Shown one piece after another: positions 8,632 to 18,260 of a stretch of DNA of 49,630 nucleotides. Positions within the stretch are counted from its first letter, which is position 1. Each line of letters begins with the position of its first letter. The position numbers were made by a program, and so were the translations under genes. Source of the stretch: Gammaproteobacteria bacterium (GTDB lineage Bacteria; Pseudomonadota; Gammaproteobacteria; Steroidobacterales; Steroidobacteraceae); contig DAIDHH010000118.1 in assembly GCA_027452045.1 (NCBI GenBank), positions 1-49,630 of the forward strand. The letters are read 5' to 3'. Under the pieces are notes generated by a model that was given only the letters and a program-made list of their open reading frames with translations, ran no database searches and was not told the origin of the DNA.

Positions 8632-8835
8632 ATGTTCCTCACCAACGCACAGTTGCAGGAACTCACGGGTTACCAGAAGCCGTCTGCTCAGATCCGCTGG
8701 CTGCGGGCGCAGGGACTCCGCCACTGGGTCCGAGCGGACGGCAGACCGGCCGTGCCAATCACCGCTATCGACGGCCCCGCGCCGCCACAAGTCCGCCCGC
8801 AGCCCAATTTTGCGGCTATCCGAAAAGGGAGCTAG
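8632..8835 (+). CDS. DUF4224 domain protein
   Basis: A 67-aa protein matching the DUF4224 pattern: MFLTNAQLQELTGYQKPSAQIRWL followed by a short stretch ending in DGRP. Family members are typically encoded just before phage or island tyrosine integrases, and this one ends 4 bp before the integrase start. The likely role is a small DNA-binding or excisionase-like accessory factor, which is inference from context. The ATG at 8632 has GAGGG eight bases upstream; an in-frame ATG lies at 8614. Confidence 0.75.
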   Translation: MFLTNAQLQELTGYQKPSAQIRWLRAQGLRHWVRADGRPAVPITAIDGPAPPQVRPQPNFAAIRKGS

Positions 8836-8839
8836 CATC

Positions 8840-9841
8840 ATGCCCGTGGGCCGTCATAGAACGCACGATAAGCATTTGCCGCGAGGGGTGTACCTCAAGC
8901 ACGGGGCTTACTACCTCGTGCGGTATGAGGCCGGCCGGAAGCGGTGGACACGGCTCGGCAGTGAATACTCCACAGCACTGGCCGCGCTGGCGCGGATGGT
9001 TGCCGCCAGGTCGGACGTCGTGAGCATCAGCACGCTCGCGGCTCGCTACGAGACTGACATGCTTCCGCGAAAGACCCCCACGACGCAGGAAGCCGAGCGG
9101 TATCGACTGCGGCGCATCGTCGCCGTGTTCGGCGAACTCGCGCCCGCCGACCTCCGCCCCTCTCATGTTTGGGAATACTGGATGCAGCGCGGCGAGACTG
9201 CCGGGGCGCGCAAGGAAATCCAGGCGTTGTCCTCGGTTATGACCTTTGCCCGCCGCCTCGGCGAGCTTGATGGCCCGAATCCCTGCGCCGACCTACGTCT
9301 GCCGGGCGCGACCCCGCGACGGCGATACGTGACGGACGAGGAATTCCTGGCGCTGCGCGCGATTGCTCCTCCGATGATTTCGCACGCGATGAATCTCGCG
9401 CTGATCTGCGGGATGGACCGCTCGACGATCCTGCGGCTCGAGAGGCGCAATCTCACTGATGACGGGATTCTGTTCGCGCGCGGCAAGACCGGCCGCGAGC
9501 AACTCATCCTGTGGACCCCTGAGCTGCGAGAGGTAATCACTGCGATCCTGCGCGAGCGCCCGCAGCTTCGGCAGGCGCTCATCTGCAATCGCCGTGGTCG
9601 CCCGATGACAGCGAGCGGCTTCTCATCGTGCTGGGACCGAGTCATGCGGCGCTATGTGGATGGTGGCGGCCAGACGTTCCATTTTCACGACCTGCGCGCC
9701 AAGAGCGCCAGTGATGCGGGCAGTGACCAAGAAGCCGCCGACCGGCTGGGACACGGTGACGCGCGGCTCACGCGGAAGGTCTACCGCCGTCTGCCGGCCG
9801 TATCGCAACCTCTGAAGATAGTAGACAAGTCGCCGAAATAG
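8840..9841 (+). CDS. Tyrosine recombinase (island/phage integrase)
   Basis: A 333-aa site-specific recombinase. The N-terminal part (about 1-70) resembles an arm-binding domain, followed by a SAM-like core-binding domain (about 75-150) and the catalytic domain. Catalytic residues visible are R194 (GMDRSTI), K216 in a GKTGR hairpin, H283 and R286 (HDLR), H305 (LGHGD) and the nucleophile Y315 (VYRR). The set is complete, so the enzyme could be active. It starts 4 bp after the DUF4224 gene, preceded by AAAAGGGAG. It ends 42 bp before the 3' end of tRNA-Val, which is the expected attachment site. Confidence 0.92.
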   Translation: MPVGRHRTHDKHLPRGVYLKHGAYYLVRYEAGRKRWTRLGSEYSTALAALARMVAARSDVVSISTLAARYETDMLPRKTPTTQEAERYRLRRIVAVFGELAPADLRPSHVWEYWMQRGETAGARKEIQALSSVMTFARRLGELDGPNPCADLRLPGATPRRRYVTDEEFLALRAIAPPMISHAMNLALICGMDRSTILRLERRNLTDDGILFARGKTGREQLILWTPELREVITAILRERPQLRQALICNRRGRPMTASGFSSCWDRVMRRYVDGGGQTFHFHDLRAKSASDAGSDQEAADRLGHGDARLTRKVYRRLPAVSQPLKIVDKSPK

Positions 9842-9847
9842 TAGACA
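9818..9847 (+). repeat. Direct repeat of ATAGTAGACA beside the integrase stop
   Basis: ATAGTAGACA occurs at 9818-9827 and again at 9838-9847, exactly 20 bp apart, overlapping the end of the integrase gene and lying 37 bp from the tRNA gene. Regular spacing of two helical turns suggests integrase or accessory-factor arm sites. Chance repetition cannot be excluded. Confidence 0.35.
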
Positions 9848-9883
9848 GCGATCAGCCGAACGCTGCGCAAGTCGTTGATTTCA

Positions 9884-9958
9884 TGGTGGGCGGTACTGGG
9901 ATCGAACCAGTGGCCCCTGCCGTGTGAAAGCAGTGCTCTACCGCTGAGCTAACCGCCC
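9884..9958 (-). tRNA. tRNA-Val (CAC anticodon)
   Basis: A 75-nt cloverleaf with encoded CCA. The acceptor arms GGGCGGT and ACCGCCC pair fully. The D arm is GCTC/GAGC, the anticodon arm is CTGCT with loop TTCACAC and GGCAG, and the T arm is ACTGG-TTCGATC-CCAGT. The anticodon at loop positions 34-36 is CAC, which reads the Val codon GTG. The 3' end points toward the integrase, so it is the probable attB/attR target. Confidence 0.95.
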
Positions 9959-9976
9959 ATCCCGTGAGGGACGGCA

Positions 9977-10005
9977 AGTCTATCGGCGAACTCCGCCCGA
10001 CGCAA
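9977..10005 (-). promoter_or_regulatory. Promoter of tRNA-Val
   Basis: TTGCGT (10005-10000), a 17-bp spacer and TAGACT (9982-9977) form a sigma-70-like promoter about 20 bp upstream of the tRNA. A GC-rich stretch follows the -10, as is common for stable-RNA promoters. Confidence 0.55.
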
Positions 10006-10171
10006 CGACCGGCGGGGCGCTTTGGCGAGCCGGTGCCGAATGCGACGGACGTCACACTTCCCCGGCCGGGACGCGCTCAAGTCCAGCTGCTCCACCGTCG
10101 ATACACACTCGTATGACGAACGCCGCCTCCGGCCCCTGCCGGCTGGGCTGCCGCAGGGGTACATAGAGACC

Positions 10172-11395
10172 ATGTCCTCGAACGCCGAGCTGCAAGCAAT
10201 TGATTCAGTAATGATTGTCGACGACAGCGGCGTCCAGCGGAGCATCGGGGCGGCGCTCTGCCGCGATTTGCAGATCGGCCAGATCTACGAGGCCGAGGAC
10301 GGCTTGGCGGCCCTCGCCCTGCTCGACTCCCTCGCGAGCCCACCGGATCTGCTCATCGTCGACCTGGAGATGCCCAAAATGGATGGGCCCGAGCTGCTCG
10401 AGGCGCTCTCCGGACGGCACGTCCGCTCGCCCATCATCGTCGCGTCCTCGCGGGAGAGCGCCCTCAGGCACTCGGTGGAGGACATGGGCACGGCGCTCGG
10501 CCTGCGCATCCTCGGCAGCCTGCCGAAGCCATTGACCAATGCCAGCCTCGGGGCACTGCTGCAGCGTCAACCGGAAGTGAAGCGCATGGGTCCGGCCGCC
10601 AAGGCCGAGCCGGTCGACCCTGAGGAGCTGCGCTCGGCGCTCGAGCGGGGCGACATCACCGTCTTCTATCACCCCCAGGTCGAGATCGGCACCTGCCGCC
10701 TGCGCGGCGTGGAGGCACTCGCCCGCTGGCGGCACGCGAGACTCGGATGGGTACCCCCCGATGCCTTCATTCCCGTGGCCGAGCAGCATGGGCTCATTCA
10801 CGCGCTGACGCTGCGCGTCATGGACGTGGCGATGGCGCAAACGGCCCGCTGGAGCCGGCTCGGGCTCGATCTGTCGATTGCCATCAATCTCTCGCCGCAT
10901 CTGCTCGAGCGGGGCGCTCTCGTGAAGGAGATCTCCGATTTGCAGCACCTGCATCAGCTGCGCGCCGAGCAGGTGGTGCTCGAAGTCACAGAAAGCTCGC
11001 TCCTGCGCGATCTCGCCATCGCCCTGGGCGTGCTGACGCGCCTCAGGCTGCGAGGCTTCCGGCTCTCGCTCGATGACTACGGCACCGGATTCTCGTCGAT
11101 GCAGCAGCTCGCGCGGATTCCGTTCACGGAGCTCAAGATCGACCGCACCTTCGTCCATGGAGCCTCCGAGCGCGAGAGCCTGCAGGTGATCCTGCGCTCG
11201 GCGCTCGACATGGCGAGCGAACTCGGCCTCGAGACGGTCGCCGAAGGGGTCGAATCGCTCGAAGACTGGCACCTGGTGCGCCAGTACGGCTGCACGATGG
11301 CCCAGGGCTGGCTGCTCGCCAAGGCGATGCCCGCCGAGCAATTTGAGCCGTGGGTGCAACAGCTGCATAGCCAGCGCGCGCAACTGCGCATCTAA
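10172..11395 (+). CDS. Response regulator with EAL phosphodiesterase domain
   Basis: A 407-aa two-domain protein. The receiver domain (about 10-130) has the acidic pair D17/D18, the phospho-acceptor D64 (LIVDLEMPKMDG) and K119. The EAL domain (about 150-395) retains the EALARW, EVTESSLL, LDDYGTGFSS, KIDRTF and AEGVE motifs, so c-di-GMP hydrolysis is plausible. Phosphorylation by an unlinked histidine kinase probably controls activity; no kinase is nearby. ATG at 10172 is preferred because the receiver fold begins just after it, although the frame is open 50 codons upstream over the tRNA promoter. It resembles the RocR/VieA type. Confidence 0.88.
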   Translation: MSSNAELQAIDSVMIVDDSGVQRSIGAALCRDLQIGQIYEAEDGLAALALLDSLASPPDLLIVDLEMPKMDGPELLEALSGRHVRSPIIVASSRESALRHSVEDMGTALGLRILGSLPKPLTNASLGALLQRQPEVKRMGPAAKAEPVDPEELRSALERGDITVFYHPQVEIGTCRLRGVEALARWRHARLGWVPPDAFIPVAEQHGLIHALTLRVMDVAMAQTARWSRLGLDLSIAINLSPHLLERGALVKEISDLQHLHQLRAEQVVLEVTESSLLRDLAIALGVLTRLRLRGFRLSLDDYGTGFSSMQQLARIPFTELKIDRTFVHGASERESLQVILRSALDMASELGLETVAEGVESLEDWHLVRQYGCTMAQGWLLAKAMPAEQFEPWVQQLHSQRAQLRI

Positions 11396-11527
11396 GCCCA
11401 AGCGCCCTGCGACGCTCACGGCGCCCGCGCGGATTCGGCCACTCGAGCTTTCGCGCCGGTTGCGCATGGAGCAAAGCACCCGCGATACTGGCCGTCTCCT
11501 CTGTCGCGACCCAGGACGGCTGCGCCC

Positions 11528-12781
11528 GTGACTGCACCCCTTCCGCACAACGTCCGTTGCCTGCTCGCCGCGCGCGCCGCGCGCAGCCTGGGTCAGGGCG
11601 CCACGGTGGCGAGCTTCAGCCTCTACCTGCATGCCCTCGGCTTCAATGGCCCCGCGATCGGCGTGGTGCTCATGGCGGGACTGCTGTTCGGCGCCCTCCT
11701 CACCCTGATCGTCGGCCCCTTGGCCGATCGCGTGAGCCGGCGCGGCCTGTTGATCGGCTACGAGATCGCCTCCACCTGCGCCGCCTGCGCCGCCATCGTC
11801 TCGCCCAACGAAGCGGTATTGATCGCCGCGGCCACCTTGGGCAGCTTCGGTCGCGGCGCCAACGGCGCCGCCGGCCCCTTCTCACCCGTCGAGCAGGCGT
11901 GGATCGCCCGAGAGGTGGAGGGAGAGGCGCGCCGGCGCGCGCTCTCGATCAACGCCACGCTCGGCTTTCTCGGCATGGGACTCGGGGCGGCGCTGGTCGC
12001 CCTGCCGGCGCTCGCCGGATATGGCTTCGGACATCTCTCGACCTATCGGGCGCTGTTCGTGCTGCCACTGGCGGGCTCGCTCGCCTCGCTCGCCCTGGTG
12101 GCCTGGACCCGCACGGTCCGCGCTCCGGCGCCGGGAGCGGTAGAGGCTCATCAGCCCCTGCGGGAAGATGAGATCAAGCGCCAGGAGAACCGCCGGATCC
12201 GCAAGCTCGCGCTCACCAACGCCATCAACGGCACGGCGGTGGGCATCATCGCGCCGCTGATCGCTTACTGGTTCCTGCGCCGCTACGGCATGGGGCCAGC
12301 GACCATCGGCCCCGCACTTGCTGCAAGCTTCATGCTGGCGGCGGTTGGCGCGGTGCTTGCGGGTTGGCTGAGCCGCCGCTTCGGCACCGTGCGTGCCGTA
12401 ACCGGGATGCGCATGGCGGGACTGGCGCTGTTGCTCGCGATTCCGTTCGCGCCCACCTTCGTGCTCGCGGCCACGCTGAATGCCACTCGCAGCATCTTCA
12501 ACCGCGGAACCGCGGGCGCGCGCCAGGCGGTCGCCGCGGCGCTGACGCGTCCCGAGCGGCGGGGCTTCGCGGCAAGCGTGCAGAACCTGTCGATGCAGAT
12601 CCCGCGCGCGGCCGGACCGGTGCTCGGCGGCTGGCTGATCCACCGCGGGGAGTTCGTCCTTCCTTTTCTGATCGCCGCGGGCCTGCAGGCGTTATATCTG
12701 GTGCTGTATCAGCGCTTCTTCGGCAAGTTCGACGAGGTGATCGGCCCGCGGGCGAACTCTGCCCACGACACCGCCGCCTGA
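11528..12781 (+). CDS. MFS transporter
   Basis: A 417-aa inner-membrane protein with about 12 hydrophobic segments. The major-facilitator signature GPLADRVSRRGLLIGY lies between segments 2 and 3, and a second basic loop, GWLSRRFGTVRAVTG, lies in the C-terminal half. A hydrophilic central loop (about residues 195-225) separates the two six-helix bundles. The start is GTG at 11528. The substrate is unknown; the family includes drug and metabolite exporters. The gene is convergent with the outer-membrane channel gene, with 18 bp between the stops. Confidence 0.82.
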   Translation: MTAPLPHNVRCLLAARAARSLGQGATVASFSLYLHALGFNGPAIGVVLMAGLLFGALLTLIVGPLADRVSRRGLLIGYEIASTCAACAAIVSPNEAVLIAAATLGSFGRGANGAAGPFSPVEQAWIAREVEGEARRRALSINATLGFLGMGLGAALVALPALAGYGFGHLSTYRALFVLPLAGSLASLALVAWTRTVRAPAPGAVEAHQPLREDEIKRQENRRIRKLALTNAINGTAVGIIAPLIAYWFLRRYGMGPATIGPALAASFMLAAVGAVLAGWLSRRFGTVRAVTGMRMAGLALLLAIPFAPTFVLAATLNATRSIFNRGTAGARQAVAAALTRPERRGFAASVQNLSMQIPRAAGPVLGGWLIHRGEFVLPFLIAAGLQALYLVLYQRFFGKFDEVIGPRANSAHDTAA

Positions 12782-12799
12782 GCGATCCGCGAGCGCGCT

Positions 12800-14134
12800 T
12801 CACAGCGGCAGCGCCAGCACCATGGTGAGCGCCGAGCGCGCGCGGGCAAGCGAATCGCGCAGCATGATCACCTGCATGCGCGCCGAATCCACATTGGCGA
12901 GCACGGTGGCGTAGTCGGCCAGATCGAGCTCACCACGCTCGAAGCTCGCGTGTGCGGCCGCGCGGGTGCGCATGAGCTGCGCGAGGTGCCGCTGCGCCGC
13001 GCGCAGCTGGCGGCGCATGATGCGCCCGGCATCGAACAACTGGTCCGCCTGGTTCACCGCCCCATCGACATTCGACTGGTAGAGCCGATAGAGGTACGCG
13101 CGACTCGCGCGCGCCAGCTTGATTGCCCCGCGGTTGCGGTTGAACAGCGGCAGAGTCAGCGTCACATCGAAGCCATACGTGTGCACCGCATCATCCGCTG
13201 CTTCGGCTCTCTGCACTCCGGCGCTGAGCATCGGAAACTGGCGCAGGATCTGGATACGCAGCCGCTCCTGCGCGCTCTCGTACCCGGCTCTGAGCGCCCG
13301 CAAATCCGGGCGGCGACGCGGCAATGCGGCGAGCGCCGCCTCGAACCGGCGCCTCGAAAGCGAGTGTGACTCGGCCCCGGGCCGCAGCCGCAGCCGTGTG
13401 CCGGGGCGCAGGCCGAGCAGCCCGTCGATCTCGTGCCAGACCCGGTTGTCCTCGAGCGCGAGGACGCGCCACTGCTTCTCGGCGGCATTCCATTCGGCGA
13501 GTTCCGCGGCCACCCGTCCCGCCCCGACCTCGCCGCGCGAGAGCTCATGCTCGTCACTCCCGAGAAGCTCGGCGAGCACACGCAGTTCTGGCGCCAGCAC
13601 GGTGCGCAGCCGTTGCGCCTCGCGCGCCTGCAGGAAGAGCTCCCGTGCGCGCTCGGCGACCTGCCACTCCTGCCACAGAATCTCGAGGTTCACTTGCCGC
13701 GAATGTGCGGCGGCAGCTGCCTCTGCGTCATGCATCGTCAGCAGCGTACGCACGTCCTCCATGAGTCCGACGCTGTAGCCAGTGTGCAGCGCCGATCTGG
13801 AGATACCCGCGGCGATACGCGGATCGGGCAGCAGCCCTGCGGCAAAGAGCTGGGCGCGCGCCACTCCGGCGCTGGCGCGCGCCGCCTTCAGCTTGGGATC
13901 GCCCGCCACGGCGAGCTCCATGAGATTGACGGCCGTGAACCCCTTCGCCGGATCGAGCGGCGCGGGTTTCAAGCCAGGCAACCCGAAGCTGCGCGCCGGC
14001 ACGCGCAATGCCGCGACACCCGCCAGGTCTGGCCCCGGAGGCAGCGGCTTCGCGCGATAGAGCGCGCAGCCGGAAAGCATTGCGCTCACCACCATCATCG
14101 CCCAGAGGCCGTACCGCGGGCACCGCCGCCTCAT
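12800..14134 (-). CDS. Outer-membrane efflux channel lipoprotein (TolC/CzcC type)
   Basis: A 444-aa lipoprotein of the outer-membrane efflux protein family. A signal sequence with lipobox LSGC at about residues 20-23 predicts acylation. The mature protein is rich in long alternating helical segments typical of the periplasmic alpha-barrel, with two family repeats. The ATG at 14134 overlaps the RND pump stop (ATGA). It is the last gene of the blaI-M56-adaptor-pump operon and would form the exit duct of the tripartite pump. Confidence 0.87.
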   Translation of the reverse strand: MRRRCPRYGLWAMMVVSAMLSGCALYRAKPLPPGPDLAGVAALRVPARSFGLPGLKPAPLDPAKGFTAVNLMELAVAGDPKLKAARASAGVARAQLFAAGLLPDPRIAAGISRSALHTGYSVGLMEDVRTLLTMHDAEAAAAAHSRQVNLEILWQEWQVAERARELFLQAREAQRLRTVLAPELRVLAELLGSDEHELSRGEVGAGRVAAELAEWNAAEKQWRVLALEDNRVWHEIDGLLGLRPGTRLRLRPGAESHSLSRRRFEAALAALPRRRPDLRALRAGYESAQERLRIQILRQFPMLSAGVQRAEAADDAVHTYGFDVTLTLPLFNRNRGAIKLARASRAYLYRLYQSNVDGAVNQADQLFDAGRIMRRQLRAAQRHLAQLMRTRAAAHASFERGELDLADYATVLANVDSARMQVIMLRDSLARARSALTMVLALPL

Positions 14135-17100
14135 GCACGCGCCTCCCGGGCGATCTGCTTGCGCCGCCAATACAGGTACAACGCCGGGATCAGATTGGTT
14201 GCGCGCACCGCGCTCCACAGGAGTCCCCCGAGAATCACCACCGCGAGCCCCTGCTCGGGCGCGGCTCCCTGGCCGAGCCCGAGCGCCGTCGGCAACATGC
14301 CGAGCGCTGCGGTCACCACGGTGAGCACGATGGGCCGGAAGCGCACCTGGATGGCCTCCCGCACCGCCTCCTCCACCGGCATCCCCTCGGCCTCGTTGCG
14401 CCGGGCGCGATCGAGCAGCACGATGCTGTGGCGCAATCCGATGCCGATGAGGGTGAGAAAGCCGATGATGCCGGTGGCGTTAAGGCCCACGCCGCTCACG
14501 AGCAGCGCGACCATGCCGCCGGTGATGGCGAGCGGAATCTCGAGCAGCAGGATCCCAGGCACCAACAGCCCGTCGAACTGCAGGACGAGGATGCCGATCA
14601 TGAGCAACAGCGCGGCAAGCGAGGCGACGCCAAGCCCGAGCGCCGCCCGCTCGAGCTCGGCGAAGAGCCCTCCGAAGGCGATGCGATAGCCGGGCGGGAG
14701 CTTCAGCCCCTTGAGCGCCTGGCGCGCCGCGGCCACCGTGGTGCCGAGCGTTCCCTCGGGGGTCGCCAGGATATCGAGCGCGCGGGCGCCGGCGATGTGC
14801 TCGATCTGGTTCGGGGTCTGCTCTAGATGCAGCCCCGCGAGCATCCCAAGAGACGTCCAGCCATGCCCGGTTTGAATGGGCAGCCGGGAAAGCGAGCCGA
14901 GGGAGCGCTGCGGCGCATCCTCGAGGCGCATGTACAGATCGAGGGGCACATTGCCCTCGGGAACCTGCGTGAGCACCTGTCCGTTGAGCAGCGGATCGAT
15001 TTGCGCATAGAGGGACGCCGGAGTCATCGCATAGGCCGCGAGCGCTGCAGCGCGCGGAGTGATCGTCAGCTGCGTGACCGGATAGCCATCATTGTCGAAG
15101 ATGCCGGACAATGAGGGAACCGTCTTCAGCCTCGTCGTGATCTGCTCGGCCAGCATGCGCATCTGCGAGATGCTGCGACCGAAGACATGGAGCACGAACG
15201 GCTGGGGCAATCCCGAGAGGCTCTCGCCCAGGCGCTCGATGGTGGGCGTATCCACCGACAACTGCACCCCGGGCAGCTGCGACTCCTTCTGGATCCGCTT
15301 GCCGATCGCATCCAGCGCATTGACGCTGACGCCCTGCTTGAGGGCCACCTGCATCTCCCCGGCGTAGGCGGGCTCGGTGTAGGTGGTGCCGCCCGAGGAG
15401 CCGATGCGTGCATATACGTGGGCCACATCGGGATCGGCCAGCATGCGTCGCGTCATGCGATCCACCGCGGCGCGGGTATCAAGGAGGGAGCTGCCGGGCG
15501 GCAGAGTGAAGGACTCGAGCAGCACGCCCTCATTCGGCAGAGGCAGGAAATCGATCGGGATCAGCACCAGGCCCACCAGAGACAGCAGCATCACGCCGAA
15601 GGTGAGGGCGAGGCTGAGACGGGGGCCGCGCATGACGAGGACGAACAGGCGCTCGTTCCAGTGCCGGATCCTCGCGAGCGCCCGGGCGCCGCTCGCGGTG
15701 GCCCCGCCCGGGGCGGCCTTGATGAACCCGAGCCCGAGCGGGATCAGCGTGAGGGACACCACGAGCGAGGCGAGCAGTGCGAACGCCATCGCGAGGGAAA
15801 ACGGTATGAAGAAGATCCCGACCAGGCCGCCTACGAACAGCAGTGGCACGTAGATCGCGATGTTGGTGAAGGTGCCGGTGATGTCCGGCACGACGATCTG
15901 GCGCACGCCGCGCCAGATGCCCTGCCAATGTTCATCGCCCTGCTCCCAGCGCTGATAGATGCTCTCCAGCACGATGATGGCGTCATCGGCGAGAAACCCC
16001 ACCGCCACGGTGAGCGCCCCCAGGGTCATGAGGTTGAGGTCCTGACCCGCGTAATAGAGCCCCGCGATGCCCATGATGAGCGACAGCGGGATGCTCAGGG
16101 CAAGCACCCAGATGCCCCGGCCTGCGCCCAGCACCCAGAAGAGCACTGCGACGGCAAGCACCATGCCGATGAGGAGGTTGCGGCCGAGGTCCACGCCGAT
16201 CATGTGAACGATGCGTCCCTGGTCGTAGACCGGCACCCATCGCACCCCGGGCGGCAACTGGCTCAACGTGGCGGCGAGCGTCGCCGCCACTTCGCGCGTG
16301 ACGGGAGTCGTGGCGGCTCCCGGTTGCTTGAGGACGGTCAGCGCGACACTCGGCTTGCCATCCAGCGAGACCGCATTGTGCGTCGGCACCGCCGCGCGTA
16401 CGACGCGAGCCAACGCCCGCAGCGGGATTGGCCCGCTGCGCGAGGGCACCGGGATGTCCAGGAGCTGTGCCGTATGCACGGGCAAGCTGCGCGCCTCGAT
16501 GAAGACGTCGTTGTGCCCTTGAGTCAGGTAACCCGCGGGCTTCAGCAGGACCTGGGAGCGCACCGCGTGTGAGATCGCCGTGACGGACACCCCGTAGCGG
16601 CGCATCGCCCCGGGTTGCGGCTGGATCCACAATGCCTCGGCGCCCGCGCCGTAGACCTCCACGCGTTGCACCCCGGGCAGCGCGCGCAGCGCCGGCGCCA
16701 CATTGGAGAGCACTGCGCGCTCCACTTGCGCAGGCGCGACTCCGGGGGGGATCCGCGCGGTCTCATCGATGACCTCGTTGATGGCGTTGCCCATGATCTG
16801 GGCGAGAGGATGCGCCGCAAGCGGCAGCTCCCGGCGGGCTCGATCGATGGCGCCGTTGACCGCCTGGAGGTCAAGCTCCGAGGAGGTGCCCCTGCGGAAA
16901 CGCACGTCGACCTCGACGGTTCCGTTGCCCATGCTGGAGCGCAGGCTCTTGAGATTCGGCAGCGCGAGGATCTCGCCCTCGAGCGGATAGACAACGAGGC
17001 TCTCGAGCTCGGTCGCGGTGGCTCCCGGCAGATGCACGAACACGCTCACCTGCGGGAAGTTGAATTCCGGCAGCACCTCCACCGGGATGTGCACGAGCGC

Positions 17101-17235
17101 GTAGGCGGTCCATCCGATCACCGCCGTCAGCAGCAGCAGCCAAAGGAGCGGGTGCGTCAGTGCGCGAGGGACCGTTCTTGCGGCCGGTGGCCCGGGGCGA
17201 CCGGGCGCGGAGCCGAGCGGGGACGTCTGCGACAT
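14131..17235 (-). CDS. RND efflux pump permease
   Basis: A 1034-aa inner-membrane proton antiporter with the usual RND layout: TM1 at about 28-50, a large periplasmic loop, TM2-6 at about 345-500, a second loop, and TM8-12 near the C-terminus. D417/D418 in GFLADDAIIVLESIY correspond to the paired transmembrane aspartates used in proton relay by AcrB-type pumps. The N-terminal loop sequence is closer to heavy-metal (HME) or unclassified groups than to AcrB, so the substrate class is open. It lies between the adaptor gene (5-bp gap) and the outer-membrane channel (4-bp overlap) and is probably controlled by the BlaI-type repressor of the same operon. Confidence 0.92.
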   Translation of the reverse strand: MSQTSPLGSAPGRPGPPAARTVPRALTHPLLWLLLLTAVIGWTAYALVHIPVEVLPEFNFPQVSVFVHLPGATATELESLVVYPLEGEILALPNLKSLRSSMGNGTVEVDVRFRRGTSSELDLQAVNGAIDRARRELPLAAHPLAQIMGNAINEVIDETARIPPGVAPAQVERAVLSNVAPALRALPGVQRVEVYGAGAEALWIQPQPGAMRRYGVSVTAISHAVRSQVLLKPAGYLTQGHNDVFIEARSLPVHTAQLLDIPVPSRSGPIPLRALARVVRAAVPTHNAVSLDGKPSVALTVLKQPGAATTPVTREVAATLAATLSQLPPGVRWVPVYDQGRIVHMIGVDLGRNLLIGMVLAVAVLFWVLGAGRGIWVLALSIPLSLIMGIAGLYYAGQDLNLMTLGALTVAVGFLADDAIIVLESIYQRWEQGDEHWQGIWRGVRQIVVPDITGTFTNIAIYVPLLFVGGLVGIFFIPFSLAMAFALLASLVVSLTLIPLGLGFIKAAPGGATASGARALARIRHWNERLFVLVMRGPRLSLALTFGVMLLSLVGLVLIPIDFLPLPNEGVLLESFTLPPGSSLLDTRAAVDRMTRRMLADPDVAHVYARIGSSGGTTYTEPAYAGEMQVALKQGVSVNALDAIGKRIQKESQLPGVQLSVDTPTIERLGESLSGLPQPFVLHVFGRSISQMRMLAEQITTRLKTVPSLSGIFDNDGYPVTQLTITPRAAALAAYAMTPASLYAQIDPLLNGQVLTQVPEGNVPLDLYMRLEDAPQRSLGSLSRLPIQTGHGWTSLGMLAGLHLEQTPNQIEHIAGARALDILATPEGTLGTTVAAARQALKGLKLPPGYRIAFGGLFAELERAALGLGVASLAALLLMIGILVLQFDGLLVPGILLLEIPLAITGGMVALLVSGVGLNATGIIGFLTLIGIGLRHSIVLLDRARRNEAEGMPVEEAVREAIQVRFRPIVLTVVTAALGMLPTALGLGQGAAPEQGLAVVILGGLLWSAVRATNLIPALYLYWRRKQIAREARA

Positions 17236-17240
17236 TGCGC

Positions 17241-18260
17241 TCAGTTCGGCGGCGTGTAGCGGCTGGCGATCCCGTGGTAGAACTCGAGGTACGCGTTCTG
17301 CACCACGACGTGCTCACCGGGCTCGAGCCCTTGCTCGATGAAAGTCTGCCAACCGCGCGAAGGTCCGGGCACGACCCGCTGGCGACGGTCGCCGTGCGCG
17401 GTGCGCACCAGTACCCACCACTGCGCCCGATCGAGAATGAGCGCGCGGCTCGGTACCGCCACCAGGGACCGGGTGGCACCCTCGAGCGTGACGGTGCCCC
17501 ACTGGCCAGTGCGCCATGCGGCCGCCAGCGCCGCACCGCCGCCGGGCGCGATCATCGGCAACAGCCCGACCTCCTCTGCGCCATCGGCGCCGAGCGCCCG
17601 GGAGACGGTCTTCACCCGCACGGGCACCGCGGCCCCCGAGATGGGATGGAACCATCCCGTCACTCCCGGACGGATGGCGAGCGCCTCGGTCCCGTAGTAC
17701 CTCGCCTCGAGCCAGGGGCGGCCGGTCTCGAGGGTGAGGATGAGCTGACCCGAGGCGAGCTGCTCGCCATCTGCCGCGTGGACCGACAACACCTGACCCG
17801 CAGCCGGTGCGCGCACTGTCAGGGTCTGCAGTGCCACGCGGAGCTGGCCCCTCGCATGATCGAACGCCGCCTCATCCGCCGCGACCACCTGTCGAGTGAC
17901 GAGCCGCGCGGCCAGCTTGCGCCGGTCGGCCGAGAGTTGCAGGGCGGCGGCACGCAGGGAACCTCGGCGCTCGCCGAGCAGGGCCTCGGCCTGCGGACCG
18001 GCGAGGACCGCGAGCACCTGTCCCGCCCTCACCCGCTCGCCAGGCAACACCAACCGGCTCACCGTCCCGGCCTCGACCGCGCGCATGGCCGTGACGGCGA
18101 TGGGCCGCACTTGGGCGTATGCCCGATAGCGCCGCGTGACCGGTTGCGCCCTGGCGAGCACCGTGCCGGTCATGGAGGCGCCCGAGGCGGCGGTGGCGGT
18201 GCCGACCGCGCAGCACGAGACGGCCGCAATCGCGACGCACCACGCGAGACGATGGGTCAC
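17241..18260 (-). CDS. RND periplasmic adaptor (membrane fusion protein)
   Basis: A 339-aa HlyD/AcrA-family adaptor. A signal peptide covers about residues 1-25. A lipoyl/barrel-sandwich half begins at AVEAGTVSRLVLPGERVRAGQVLAVL, followed by a short helical hairpin, the returning half (VRAPAAGQVLSV) and beta-barrel and membrane-proximal domains. The start is GTG at 18260, overlapping the stop of the M56 gene (GTGA), so translation is coupled. It bridges the RND pump to the outer-membrane channel. Confidence 0.87.
   Translation of the reverse strand: MTHRLAWCVAIAAVSCCAVGTATAASGASMTGTVLARAQPVTRRYRAYAQVRPIAVTAMRAVEAGTVSRLVLPGERVRAGQVLAVLAGPQAEALLGERRGSLRAAALQLSADRRKLAARLVTRQVVAADEAAFDHARGQLRVALQTLTVRAPAAGQVLSVHAADGEQLASGQLILTLETGRPWLEARYYGTEALAIRPGVTGWFHPISGAAVPVRVKTVSRALGADGAEEVGLLPMIAPGGGAALAAAWRTGQWGTVTLEGATRSLVAVPSRALILDRAQWWVLVRTAHGDRRQRVVPGPSRGWQTFIEQGLEPGEHVVVQNAYLEFYHGIASRYTPPN

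Noticed and set aside
15187-16572. 461-aa plus-strand open frame
   Set aside because: Antisense to the RND pump; composition is low complexity (His/Glu/Arg) with no recognisable family.
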